A stretch of DNA of 50,968 nucleotides from Edaphobacter sp. Lineage in GTDB: Bacteria > Acidobacteriota > Terriglobia > Terriglobales > Acidobacteriaceae. Below, piece after piece: positions 42,849 through 50,968 of the stretch. The notes below the pieces were generated by a model. It had not been told where the DNA came from, ran no database searches, and saw only the letters and a program-made list of their open reading frames with translations. A program made the position numbers and the translations under genes. Positions within the stretch are counted from its first letter, which is position 1, and every line of letters begins with the position of its first letter. Location of the stretch: the NCBI GenBank assembly GCA_025462645.1, contig JAOAPB010000063.1, forward strand, positions 1-50,968, read 5' to 3'.

Positions 42849-44116
42849 CTGGTTGGGCCTTCGATCTGCGGCGCAGACCCAACTCGAATTCCCAGGTTTG
42901 CGGCGGAGTCCGTTAGGCCCTTGTCCTGGGCCTTGAGAACGCCCACGGTGGTAGCAGCAGCTGCGCCACTTCCTTCCGATCGATCATCGGAGAGAATCTG
43001 TTGCAACAATCGCAACCGGATGTTCTCTATGGCTGTTCGGGTTTTGACTTCTAGATCATCTTGCGAGAATATCGACCGCCACTCATGATTAGGAGGGGGG
43101 ATCTTGGTCTTCTGCTGACAGACCTTGTCTTGGAGATAAAGCCAAGCATCATCCTTGTTTCCCTTACTCTTCGATTCTTCGCCCCATGGCACCAGAGCAC
43201 CACAATTGAGCAGATACAGATCGTCATATTCACGCATCGGCTCACCATATGCCTTATCTCGAAGACTGGCGGGATCACCGAACAGGATCGTTGGGACACT
43301 ATTTGTCCGGGTTTCTCTCAGTTTGTTAGCGAGCGTGGCGTCGCAGACGATCTCTTCGTACCGAAGACCGAGGTCACCGCTTATCTGTTGCGCCATCGCA
43401 CCGATCGTCTTGCGCTTTTCCGGATATGGCTGCCAGTCCCACCCTCGTCTCGAAATGAAAACAAAGCATGTCTTCGCGATCGACCCTTCTTTGTGAGAAT
43501 CGGGATCAGCGTCAACCGAGCAGTCCCATGCAGAAGGAATGTTCTCAAGATCGAGATTACCTGCAGGCCCCAAACCGCTCTTGGCCGCCACCACTATCGC
43601 ATCCGCGATGCCCTCCACGGCGAGTACGTACTGGTCGCTATAGACCTTCAACGAAAGCAGTTGTTGTACGCCGACTTCGGCATATTCCGGTGGAAAGCCG
43701 GCATGTTTATATTGAATCTGTTCCACACTGGGGGGTAGCGTAGTGCATTTCGCCCACAGGACAGGAACAATGCCAACAGGTCGTTGAGGTGCGATCGCGT
43801 TAGCGGCTGCGCGGTCCAGGAAAACCTGGAACTCTTTACCGCACCACCTGCTGGTGAAATAAGACGGCGAATACAGCGTTACTCCTACCTTCGTGCCCTT
43901 CAGAGCCTCCGAAAGCTCACTTCTCCAAATTGTTCCAGTCTCGATGCTGGATTCATCGAAAAAGTAGATCCCGGCTCGGGGTACGGCCATCTTGACCGCC
44001 ACACGCGCGCTCAGATCCTCTATGAACTTCTTCATGTCTTTGCGGAAGGGCTCATAGTCAGTATCGTTGCGAGCATAGCTCACGAAGAAAACGGGAATAG
44101 TCGGACTTACGGTCAT
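42845..44116 (-). CDS. TIR-like protein of FxsC type
   Basis: A 423-residue protein. A TIR-like domain (about 8-165) has FFVSYARNDTDYEPFRKDM, a long GIYFFDESSIETGTIW insert, LYSPSYFTSRWCGKEFQVFL with Glu95, then PVLWAKCTTLPPSVEQIQY. A second alpha/beta domain (about 215-320: CFVFISRRGWDWQPYPEKRK) follows, then a variable tail. Both halves fit the family NCBI calls TIR-like protein FxsC, known from actinobacterial FxSxx-COOH RiPP-associated loci. Here the FxsA peptide and FxsB radical-SAM genes are absent, and the neighbour is a KGGTGR ATPase, which matches the FxsT role. It is divergent from tandem XRE genes. The ribosome site is weak. Confidence 0.85.
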   Translation of the reverse strand: MTVSPTIPVFFVSYARNDTDYEPFRKDMKKFIEDLSARVAVKMAVPRAGIYFFDESSIETGTIWRSELSEALKGTKVGVTLYSPSYFTSRWCGKEFQVFLDRAAANAIAPQRPVGIVPVLWAKCTTLPPSVEQIQYKHAGFPPEYAEVGVQQLLSLKVYSDQYVLAVEGIADAIVVAAKSGLGPAGNLDLENIPSAWDCSVDADPDSHKEGSIAKTCFVFISRRGWDWQPYPEKRKTIGAMAQQISGDLGLRYEEIVCDATLANKLRETRTNSVPTILFGDPASLRDKAYGEPMREYDDLYLLNCGALVPWGEESKSKGNKDDAWLYLQDKVCQQKTKIPPPNHEWRSIFSQDDLEVKTRTAIENIRLRLLQQILSDDRSEGSGAAAATTVGVLKAQDKGLTDSAANLGIRVGSAPQIEGPTR

Positions 44117-44292
44117 AAGCAGAGTCAGTGTATCCGAAAAGAGGACACGATTGGGACCATCGATAAGCGCTGAGAAGTTCTCGTTTTATTCGGAGCAGAC
44201 CACCGCCGGATTTTGGAAACGCACGCAATCGCAGCAAAATACCTCCCATCGCTTGTGGTTTTGGTCATTATCTACACCTATCGTTTGGACAG

Positions 44293-44643
44293 ATGGCAGA
44301 TGTGGACTATCGTGAATTCTTTGCAAATCGCCTCCGTGGTCTGAGGAGTGCGGCCGGCCTCAGTCTTGAGGAGGCTAGTGAACGGGGCGGGCTGTCCACT
44401 AATTTTTGGGGAAGCGTTGAGCGTAACGAAAAAGAGCCTTGCCTGAACACGATCTTCGGTCTTGCTAAGGGCCTTGGAATCACAGCCAGCGCCCTAATGG
44501 CGCTTCAGGACAAGGATGGGCAACACCAAGACCGCGAAGACCTAGACAGGTTGCTCGACCTTCTCACTCCTGCGCAAGTTGCAGCTTGCGATTCAGGTCT
44601 CGAAATTGATCTACGGCTACAAATCGGGTCCGTGACTCGCTAG
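44293..44643 (+). CDS. XRE regulator, tandem copy 1 (C-terminus frameshifted)
   Basis: A 116-residue XRE protein: FFANRLRGLRSAAGLSLEEA, then ERGGLSTNFWGSVERNEKEP, the same NFWG recognition sequence as the next gene. The tail LTPAQVAACDSGLEIDLR lacks similarity to the sister protein. Deleting one base near 44577 gives LQLAIQVSKLIYGYKSGP, ending at 44635, which aligns with the sister's LEMAHRIIKVLLEP. So a small indel has altered the last 20 or so residues while leaving the DNA-binding domain intact. It is divergent from the FxsC-like operon and is probably its regulator. Confidence 0.8.
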   Translation: MADVDYREFFANRLRGLRSAAGLSLEEASERGGLSTNFWGSVERNEKEPCLNTIFGLAKGLGITASALMALQDKDGQHQDREDLDRLLDLLTPAQVAACDSGLEIDLRLQIGSVTR

Positions 44644-44824
44644 TTTGCCCACTCATCACCTCCAATCTAAGTTCTGTGGCGATTGCGGATCTCTCGAAAC
44701 AACGCTTTCGATGGCAGAAGCGATCGGATCTACCCGCGATAAACAGGTATTTGTCCTTCCGATGCACTCTATAGACCGTTTTAGCAGCCTATGATCCTCG
44801 CTATGGTTGTGACGAGGCTACACC

Positions 44825-45145
44825 GTGAAACATCGGACATTGTTCGCACAACGAGTCAGGAAACTCAGAAAGGCGGCGAAACTGAGCCTCGAAAACGCTG
44901 CTGAGCGAGGCAATATCACCGGAAATTTTTGGGGAGATGTGGAACGCGGCAACAAAGTGCCGAGCCTGGACACGATAGTCGCGATGGCCAGAGGTCTTGC
45001 CCTTCCTCCCAGTGCTCTGTTGCTTTTGGAGAGGGAAGAAGACCCACGAGATATGCGGAAGCGCATTGATTCTCTGCTTACCAAGTGCAATCAGCAGCAA
45101 CTTGAAATGGCTCATCGCATTATCAAGGTTCTCCTCGAACCCTGA
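44825..45145 (+). CDS. XRE regulator, tandem copy 2
   Basis: A 106-residue XRE protein, paralogous to the gene at 44293: LFAQRVRKLRKAAKLSLENA, ERGNITGNFWGDVERGNKVP, SLDTIVAMARGLALPPSALL, and an intact helical tail. The start is GTG 44825. The N-terminal halves of the two proteins share the distinctive NFWG-VER signature, pointing to duplication and similar DNA targets. A spacer of about 180 nt separates the two genes and holds no other gene. It may work with or compete against copy 1 at the divergent FxsC-like promoter. Confidence 0.88.
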   Translation: MKHRTLFAQRVRKLRKAAKLSLENAAERGNITGNFWGDVERGNKVPSLDTIVAMARGLALPPSALLLLEREEDPRDMRKRIDSLLTKCNQQQLEMAHRIIKVLLEP

Positions 45146-45240
45146 CGCCGCAGTTACAATTCGCGTTCCTTCCATATGCTTCGCATAACGTGACCTTCGC
45201 GGAAACCAATACGAGCAGATGGTAGTCTGCCAGTCCTCTA

Positions 45241-45450
45241 ACGAGCCAGACACTCGATCACGGCTTTGCGTTCCCGCCGAGCGTCGGTGAGTTCCACACG
45301 AACAACCCGCCAAATTATCGCGAGTGAATACTCGAAATCTAAGCTATTTTTCGATCTCCTTGATTTGTCTGGTGAGCGCAGATTGGGTGACGTGTAATCT
45401 GAGGGCGGCCTTCGTGAAGTCATTGCGTTGGGCGAAGAGCTGACGCGTGC
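45241..45450 (-). pseudogene. LysR-type regulator, HTH remnant
   Basis: The minus strand at about 45450-45348 reads FAQRNDFTKAALRLHVTQS and ALTRQIKEIEK, the LysR helix-turn-helix. It then hits TAG. In a neighbouring frame VVRVELTDARRERK continues to 45241, matching the wing (usual form RVELTDAGR). There is no start codon, effector domain or single open frame. This is a decayed fragment. Confidence 0.65.
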
Positions 45451-45555
45451 AAGGGGCGTACTTCGACGTTGGGAAACACTGCTCCAACCCCCGCCTACGA
45501 GTTCGGTGACACCAGGAATGTCGTACTGCATCTTGCCGGCACGGTCAAATCTCAT

Positions 45556-45956
45556 GTCGCCGGTTCATAGGAGGCCGCATATTCTCTACTGTCCAGAATT
45601 TCTCCCGGAAACTCGCGATACACCGACTCTCGCGGTGTCTCAATCCGGCACTCATGTCGGCCGTACCGCACTACGGATTACGCTACGGTTCCGCTTCTGC
45701 TACCGGGGATTTCCAACGACTTAGAGGTCGTCCGCCTCTTCTTAAGTCCTTTAAAGTCGTGTATGGGCAATAACCACTCGTCGCTTCACACATAAATGAA
45801 GATGGCGGCAGACAGCGACTTTGCTGGAGGTTGGCTTGCGGTTCAACCGCAACGAAAAGATCGCCGCACGCAATATCTTCCTACGTTCGTCGATCGAAAT
45901 GTAGGGAGGGGACTCTTCTACCGGAGAGCGGCGAATGGCAAGAATACTCCCGGATA
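45556..45956. other. Gene-free stretch between remnants
   Basis: About 400 nt between the LysR and transposase remnants. No frame has a ribosome site or known domain. It is probably decayed insertion DNA. The frames at 45428-45724 and 45796-46041 look like noise. Confidence 0.4.
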
Positions 45957-46590
45957 TCAGGCCGGGAAATATATATATAGGACACGAAAGCGTGCGGTGA
46001 CCGCGACCGTGAAATCACAGGCCACGATCGCTTGGGCATGATTGTGGAGGAAAGTCTGCCAGGATTGCGACCCTGGCCTTGGCCGAGTGGGCAGGATCTG
46101 GCTCGGCCAGTAGGCTCGCACTGTGCGGGGAGAAACCTGGATGCCGAGCTTCAAGGACAGCTCATTGGCGATGCGTGCTTGTCCGCAGGTCGGATTCTCC
46201 CGAACTATTTCGGCGATCAGCTGACGAAGTTTCACAGGAATGCGTGGCCGCCCTGGTCGAGACTTCCACCTCCAGAAGAGCTTGAATCCCTTGCGGTGCC
46301 AGCCGATCAGGGTTTCTGGTTTGACGATGACCAGAGCATTCCTCCAATCGCAGAACCGCGACCAAAATAGCAGGCTGAAACGAGCCGCCGCGGTCAGGCG
46401 GCGAGGGCGAATCTGATGTTCTTGATAAAAGGCTAATTGCTTGCGGAGAAACAGGTTCTCGGCAGCAAGTACGGCGCGAGGCGCGGTCAGAGACCGCAGA
46501 AACCGAAAAGAGTCCGTGAGGGTATCAATAATAAGGATAGGGAAGATGGTTGCAAGGGAAGTGGAGGAAGCGCGCGATCTGGCACATTGA
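45957..46590 (-). pseudogene. Integrase-core (rve) transposase, 3'-truncated
   Basis: A minus-strand open frame of about 205 codons without a clear start. It reads LAAENLFLRKQLAFYQEHQI, WRNALVIVKPETLIGWHRKG, GRPRIPVKLRQLIAEIVREN, a homeodomain-like segment GQARIANELSLKLG, and then the first catalytic-Asp region IVACDFTVAVTARFRVLY. It ends abruptly just after, at TGA 45957, so two of the three DDE residues are lost. The N-terminal part matches the start of the transposase at the right window edge in design. It is a dead copy of an IS3/IS481-like element. Terminal repeats were not found. Confidence 0.8.
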
Positions 46591-46663
46591 ATGTTCAGGA
46601 TTACGCAATCCCCCGGCTTTGAACAGTTGACAAAGGCCCAAAATCGTTGAGGAACGGATTCAG

Positions 46664-46855
46664 TTAATAATCGTACGGAATATTTGCGCGGTACACCACT
46701 CTTGCCGTGACGCCCGTCTCTAGATCTATGTTGAAGATGCTTGCGTCTTCGAAGCGAATTGCGATCGCGTGATAAGACGCAGTCGTATACAGCGTCGCGT
46801 TCTTCACCTTCTTGCCGGCCACTTCCGAAAACTCGACATACTTTTGCGGCGTCAT
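46664..46855 (-). CDS. Small unknown protein (63 aa)
   Basis: A 63-residue protein with beta-strand-rich sequence: KYVEFSEVAGKKVKNATLYT, YHAIAIRFEDASIFNIDLET, then VTARVVYRA. An AGGAAGG lies about 12 nt before the ATG. It has the look of a small single-domain protein with a FEDA-DLETG core that I have seen in other unannotated small proteins, but no family name is certain. It stands alone between the transposase relic and the glycoside hydrolase, on the opposite strand from the latter. Confidence 0.55.
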   Translation of the reverse strand: MTPQKYVEFSEVAGKKVKNATLYTTASYHAIAIRFEDASIFNIDLETGVTARVVYRANIPYDY

Positions 46856-47251
46856 AAAAATGATTCCTTCCTTCTCTTTATCAGACTGCGAAGACGAAGA
46901 ATCACACGGTTGATCACCAGGGAGGCGAGCTGGACAGTTGGATAATGCTGAGAGTTGTTTGGGATTTGCTTCGACGTGACGGATGACCTTGCGGCCAAAA
47001 AGGGAAACGGCTAGGTTGTGGGACAGCCATCGTTGCCTCCAACTCAGGTGACTTTGGTCAGGGGCGTGTCGGTGTTAGTCGCACTGGGGCGTCCCGTTTG
47101 CTCCTCTGGTATTCTTCGGCTTTTGTACGCCTAACTTTAATCCTCACATGGGGCCCGTCAGATACCTATGGGGTTAGGGGTTAGCGGCAGTGAAAGGGCA
47201 CCCCACGCCTTACGTACGTCGCACCGCGACCACGCGGTGCGTGGGTAGTAG
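46856..47251. other. Intergenic region upstream of the glycoside hydrolase
   Basis: No supported gene. A hairpin GCACCGCG-ACCA-CGCGGTGC lies at about 47221-47240 and ends 12 nt before the candidate promoter. It could be an operator or a terminator remnant. I could not recognise a riboswitch. Confidence 0.4.
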
Positions 47252-47279
47252 TTGCGTGAATAGATCGAAGGTGTATACT
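47252..47279 (+). promoter_or_regulatory. Sigma-70-like promoter for the glycoside hydrolase
   Basis: TTGCGT, a 16-nt spacer and TATACT give a good promoter match 116 nt before the ATG at 47395. It follows the hairpin near 47221-47240, which could bind a regulator. Confidence 0.5.
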
Positions 47280-47394
47280 TTGCGCTCAGGAACTAGGCCC
47301 CGCTCACACAAATTCTAATAGCGTGTCTTTACACAGAGATACCATCGCTCTACCCGGCCCCCAGTAAAAGTCTTCCGAAAGTTGGGCAAACAAG

Positions 47395-50352
47395 ATGCTG
47401 AAAGTCAGTCGTTCGCGTCAGGTCGTGTGTTCTGCGAGCAGGATCGTGAGGCAAATGTTATCCCTTGGGCTAGTTGTGTTTTCTGCACAGGCGGCGTGCA
47501 GGTATTCAAATGCCCAAACCGCACCTCCGAACGTGGAGGATACCGTTGGTGTCAACGTTACTTTCCGAGACTTTCGAGCCCTGCTGCACTCTGGCAGTGG
47601 TAAAACATTTTTCCGCAACACCGGGATCAAATGGGTCAGGACGGACCTTCAGTGGCAAACGGTGGAAAGTCCAACGCCGGGACAGTACAACTACGATTGG
47701 ACCTGTAACGATCCCTCCAAAGATTCCTGCGTGGACGATTTCGTAAACTCACTCCCTTCGGGCGTGAAGCCCTACTTCATTCTCGATTACAGCAATCCAT
47801 TCTATGAAGCAGCAAGTGGACATTGTGTGACTGTCGTAAATGGGGTTACCACGCCAGATTTTTCGAAGACTTGCTTCAGTGTAACGGATACGCACCCACC
47901 AGTAACGATCCCTGGCTTTACGACGTTTTCGGCCGCTGCTGTCGGTAGATACGCAGGACGTGGATTTATTTGGGAAATCTGGAACGAACCTAACAGTTCA
48001 ACATTCTGGCCCGGTAATGCTGCCTACTCCGAACTTGCTCTTCCGACAAGTCAATATGTTCACCAGAACTATCCTAATGAATATCTGGTAGGTCCAGCGC
48101 TTGCCGCCTCGTTACCCCAGGGTTGCCCGCTAGCCGACGTCTCGGGCAATGAAGTCGTGGACACAACGGCCCTGGACTCTTTGATCGGACAAGGCAATAC
48201 AGCAGCAGAGCTACAGTACTGGTCTGGTCTTTCTGTTCACCTTTACCGGGCCCTGTCTCCCGAGGCTGCTAATTGCGACGTTCAGATTCTAGAGTCTACG
48301 ATCAAGAGCAATCTTTTTAACCCTACCGGGAAGAACATTGACATTTTGTCCGGCGAGTGGGGATACGGCGCAATTCAGCCTATTATGCCGAATTCGGCCC
48401 AAGACGTGAACGAGTACCAACAGGCCGAGTATCTCTCCAGAATGTGGCTTTACAACGCAGCGTTAGGCTTAAAATTATCCATTTGGTACGACTGGCATGA
48501 TCCTGATCCAACCCAGAAGCAGGGTTACGGCATTGTACGGTTTCAATCAAATCCTCCCTTCACAACGGGCGATAGCTACACGCCGAAGCTTGCCTACTAT
48601 GCGGCGACGGCGATAGTCGGTCCCACAACGGGCTATTTCAGGGGGTTCCATTTCGATTCCGCGAACCCCAATAATCAAATTGCGTCACCTAATATTGTTC
48701 TAGCTTTCAGCAATGGAACTGAGACGCGATACGCCGCGTGGACAACATCGGGTTCCGCTTCTCTCCAGCTGAACGTACCAAACGGTGAATACTTTGTTGT
48801 ATCCAATCTGGGTTCCGCGCTTTCCTTCAGCACAGTTACAGGCAGCCTGCAACTGCAACTTACCGAGGCTCCTCAGTTTGTTTTATCGCCTCCCAACCCG
48901 GTCACGTTCGCGGTTGACGAACTTTTTATGCAGGTGCTAGGAAGAAATCCTACTGCAGCTGAGCTTCAGACATATAGCGCAGAACTAAGCAATGGGGTCT
49001 CGGTTTCCAATATCATTCAAGCGCTGGTACAGGCCACCCAAGCTCAATCGGCCATTAGCGGTCTCTATACTCAATACCAAGGGGCCCCCCCGACTGCCCA
49101 CCAATTGGCATGTTCAACCACTGCGCTGGAAGGTGGAACCTCGTGGACCGCCCTCGTCGATAGTATCCGATCATTTCCGCCTCCGGCCTCTCCCTCGCTT
49201 ACGAGCCTACTTTCCGGTAACTACGATCACGTTTATTACTCAAACTGCAGCCCTCAAGTAAACGAGTTACGGCGGACCGGCACGACGTGGGTTAGCGAGA
49301 ATCCTTCAACTTGGGCCGCCGAAAGCCAAGCCCAGCCCAATCAGTGCAAATCTTTTCCCAGTGGTCACTACCCGACCTGCCCTCCAAACGTATCAAGCGC
49401 TAGCTCTTCTAACGGGACTGCGAACGCTTTGACCAGCTTGCTATATACCGGGAATGAAGACCATGTCTGGTACATCGGTTCCGATCAAAATGAAACATTT
49501 GATCGACAACACGTCTGGGAACTCTGGTGGGACGGAACAAACTGGCAGGACGCGGACTTAATTCAATGGACAGGTGCGCCCGCAGCAGCTATCGGGAGTT
49601 CCTTGACCAGCTTGCTTTATCCCGGAAATGAGGATCACGTCGAGTACATTGGTTCTGACCTGCATGTGCACGAGTTGTGGTATGACGGCTCCGCCTGGCA
49701 AACTACTGACTTAAGTCAGCAGACGGGTGCTCCCAATGCAGCCTCTCCCAGTGCGTTGACTAGCCTGCTATATGCGGGCAATCAGGACCATGTGGAGTAC
49801 ATAGGTTCTGACAACCACGTGCACGAGTTATGGTACAACGGCTCGATTTGGCACACTACTGACCTGACTCAGCAAACAGGTGCTCCCAACGCAGCTTCCC
49901 GCAGTGCGTTGAGCAGTCTGCTCTATCCGGTCAATGAGGATCATGTCTGGTACATTGGCTCCGACCAGCATGTGCACGAATTCTGGTATAACGGCTCCAT
50001 CTGGCAAACCGCGGATTTAACGCAGTGGACGGGCGCACCAAACGCGGCATCCGCTAGCCCCTTGACCAGCTTGCTCTACGCTGGCAATCAGGATCATGTC
50101 TGCTTCGTCGGCTCGGATCAGCACGTGCATGAGTTCTGGTATAACGGTTCAACCTGGCAAACCTCGGACCTAACGCAGTGGACAGGCGCTCCCAACGCTT
50201 CTTCCCCAAGTGCTTTGAGTAGTCTGCTCTATCCAGTTAATGAGGATCACGTCTGGTACATCGGTTCGGATCAGCACATGCATGAGTCCTGGTATAACGG
50301 TTCCACTTGGCAAACCTCGGACTTAACGCAGTGGACCGGCGCTCCACTTTAA
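47395..50352 (+). CDS. Secreted glycoside hydrolase with seven-repeat propeller lectin-like tail
   Basis: A 985-residue protein. The signal peptide is at about 1-42 (MLSLGLVVFSAQA; ATG 47455 is an alternative start). A TIM-barrel hydrolase domain (about 45-400) of clan A/GH39-like type has IKWVRTDLQWQTVE, the acid-base Glu198 in WEIWNEPN and the likely nucleophile Glu321 in LSGEWGYG. A small beta domain follows (about 410-500), then a DUF4214-like helical domain (about 505-560: VDELFMQVLGRNPTAAELQT). The C-terminus from about 602 has seven repeats with the core SLLYxGNxDHVxYIGSDxHV and TGAP. Seven repeats suggest a PLL-type seven-bladed propeller that binds sugars. It is probably secreted and acts on polysaccharide. 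The exact substrate is unknown. Confidence 0.88.
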   Translation: MLKVSRSRQVVCSASRIVRQMLSLGLVVFSAQAACRYSNAQTAPPNVEDTVGVNVTFRDFRALLHSGSGKTFFRNTGIKWVRTDLQWQTVESPTPGQYNYDWTCNDPSKDSCVDDFVNSLPSGVKPYFILDYSNPFYEAASGHCVTVVNGVTTPDFSKTCFSVTDTHPPVTIPGFTTFSAAAVGRYAGRGFIWEIWNEPNSSTFWPGNAAYSELALPTSQYVHQNYPNEYLVGPALAASLPQGCPLADVSGNEVVDTTALDSLIGQGNTAAELQYWSGLSVHLYRALSPEAANCDVQILESTIKSNLFNPTGKNIDILSGEWGYGAIQPIMPNSAQDVNEYQQAEYLSRMWLYNAALGLKLSIWYDWHDPDPTQKQGYGIVRFQSNPPFTTGDSYTPKLAYYAATAIVGPTTGYFRGFHFDSANPNNQIASPNIVLAFSNGTETRYAAWTTSGSASLQLNVPNGEYFVVSNLGSALSFSTVTGSLQLQLTEAPQFVLSPPNPVTFAVDELFMQVLGRNPTAAELQTYSAELSNGVSVSNIIQALVQATQAQSAISGLYTQYQGAPPTAHQLACSTTALEGGTSWTALVDSIRSFPPPASPSLTSLLSGNYDHVYYSNCSPQVNELRRTGTTWVSENPSTWAAESQAQPNQCKSFPSGHYPTCPPNVSSASSSNGTANALTSLLYTGNEDHVWYIGSDQNETFDRQHVWELWWDGTNWQDADLIQWTGAPAAAIGSSLTSLLYPGNEDHVEYIGSDLHVHELWYDGSAWQTTDLSQQTGAPNAASPSALTSLLYAGNQDHVEYIGSDNHVHELWYNGSIWHTTDLTQQTGAPNAASRSALSSLLYPVNEDHVWYIGSDQHVHEFWYNGSIWQTADLTQWTGAPNAASASPLTSLLYAGNQDHVCFVGSDQHVHEFWYNGSTWQTSDLTQWTGAPNASSPSALSSLLYPVNEDHVWYIGSDQHMHESWYNGSTWQTSDLTQWTGAPL
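49198..50352 (+). repeat. In-frame tandem repeats of 153 nt encoding propeller blades
   Basis: Repeat starts fall at 49198 (diverged, 231 nt), 49429 (174 nt), 49603, 49756, 49909 and 50062 (exactly 153 nt each), and 50215 (last, 138 nt). The last five are very alike in DNA, so recent duplication or gene conversion is likely, and copy number may vary between strains. Confidence 0.85.
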
Positions 50353-50733
50353 AGTATTGTCTCGCTACGTCGCTCGGTCCAACGACACTACTTGCCATCA
50401 CATATCCCGTCTTTGTGGAATGCGCTATGATTTCCCCCCGAGTCAGGTCATAAATGAACCCACAATGACGACGATTTCCCCTTGCAAGATGTTGAGGATT
50501 GGGGCGGTTTGAGAAGCTTGTGGCGAAGCTACATGAGACTGGGAGTATTACCGTGAAATCCTAACGAAGTTGTATAAATCACAATGCAAGGCCAACAAGT
50601 TTGTGCGCGGCGCGCTTACTTACATTCACAATCGAGTGATACACCTCCTGTCGCTCGCCAAAATCCCGTCCAGCTGCGAAATCAACAATTTGCACAGCTT
50701 CCTCAAGCCTCCCATTTGCTATGACTGTTGCCC
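50353..50733. other. Spacer before the edge transposase
   Basis: About 380 nt without a supported gene. One frame (50570-50833) overlaps the transposase start in another frame and has no features. Insertion-element ends may lie here, but I could not define them. Confidence 0.4.
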
Positions 50734-50968
50734 ATGGTGCGCTTCTTCCTCCTGTGGTTCGGCCTACTTGACCGCAGCCTTCGTTCCCGCCGACGGCTGC
50801 TCGTTGAGAATCTGGCGCTTCGACAGCAATTGACTGTCCTAAAGCACAAGCATCCTAAGCCTAGACTCGGCATGGTTGACAAACTCTTCTGGGTGCTCGC
50901 GTCCCGGTTCTGGTCTGACTGGAAGAAGTCTCTCCTGGTGGTCACTCCTGAAACCGTGGTCCGCTGGC
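50734..50968 (+). CDS. Integrase-core transposase, 5' part cut by the window edge
   Basis: From ATG 50734 the frame reads MVRFFLLWFGLLDRSLRSRR, LLVENLALRQQLTVLKHKHP, LFWVLASRFWSDWKKSLLVV and TPETVVRW, and runs off the window. This is the N-terminal region of integrase-core (rve) transposases common in Acidobacteriota. It has the same plan as the truncated minus-strand copy at 45957-46590 (ENLxLRKQL, PETLIGWHRK) but differs in sequence. The catalytic DDE part is beyond the edge, so whether it is intact cannot be told. There is no clear ribosome site, which is usual for insertion elements. Confidence 0.75.
   Translation, partial: MVRFFLLWFGLLDRSLRSRRRLLVENLALRQQLTVLKHKHPKPRLGMVDKLFWVLASRFWSDWKKSLLVVTPETVVRW

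Overview
The window most likely comes from an Acidobacteriota (Terriglobia-type) soil bacterium. The best indicators are a 1,065-residue Oar-like TonB-dependent receptor with an N-terminal carboxypeptidase-regulatory domain, S9 peptidases of a type common in that phylum, integrase-core transposase fragments, and many small XRE regulators in moderately GC-rich DNA. No rRNA, tRNA or CRISPR array was recognised. All names rest on motif reading; no search or structure prediction was run.

Region 1 (about 0.3-6.8 kb) is accessory DNA: a headless XRE fragment, a DUF3892 protein, an XRE/ImmA-IrrE pair, a decayed type III-like restriction helicase-nuclease, an ArdC-type antirestriction protein, a frameshifted PIN-domain gene, and two convergent paralogous XRE genes sharing one upstream motif.

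Region 2 (7.3-24 kb, perhaps to 28 kb) looks like a lasso-peptide-type RiPP locus. On the plus strand run an ECF sigma factor, its anti-sigma factor, a TonB receptor and an Atxe2-like S9 isopeptidase: a sensing, uptake and breakdown arm. On the minus strand run a prolyl oligopeptidase, a B2 leader peptidase, an asparagine-synthetase-like cyclase and a 47-residue precursor candidate (15096-15239) with a lasso-type leader but an odd C-terminus. A degenerate S24-type regulator, a PqqD/B1 leader-binding protein and an exporting ABC transporter complete the set. An unknown membrane protein, a hybrid histidine kinase and a LysR regulator follow.

Region 3 (28.3-30.3 kb) holds two small stress-type proteins and a second XRE/ImmA pair.

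Region 4 (31-45.1 kb) resembles an immunity or biological-conflict island. One minus-strand run has an 886-residue exported protein, a membrane patatin-like lipase, a TIR protein and a frameshifted TIR-like gene. Two further TIR or TIR-like genes follow. Last is a two-gene unit of an FxsC-like TIR protein and a KGGTGR ATPase fused to a formylglycine-generating-enzyme-like domain, facing tandem XRE genes.

Region 5 (45.2-51 kb) has LysR and transposase remnants, a small unknown protein, a large secreted glycoside hydrolase ending in a seven-repeat (probably seven-bladed) propeller, and a transposase start cut by the window edge. Likely frameshifts sit in the restriction, PIN, TIR-like and one XRE gene. 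All are accessory genes, so either decay or local assembly error could explain them.
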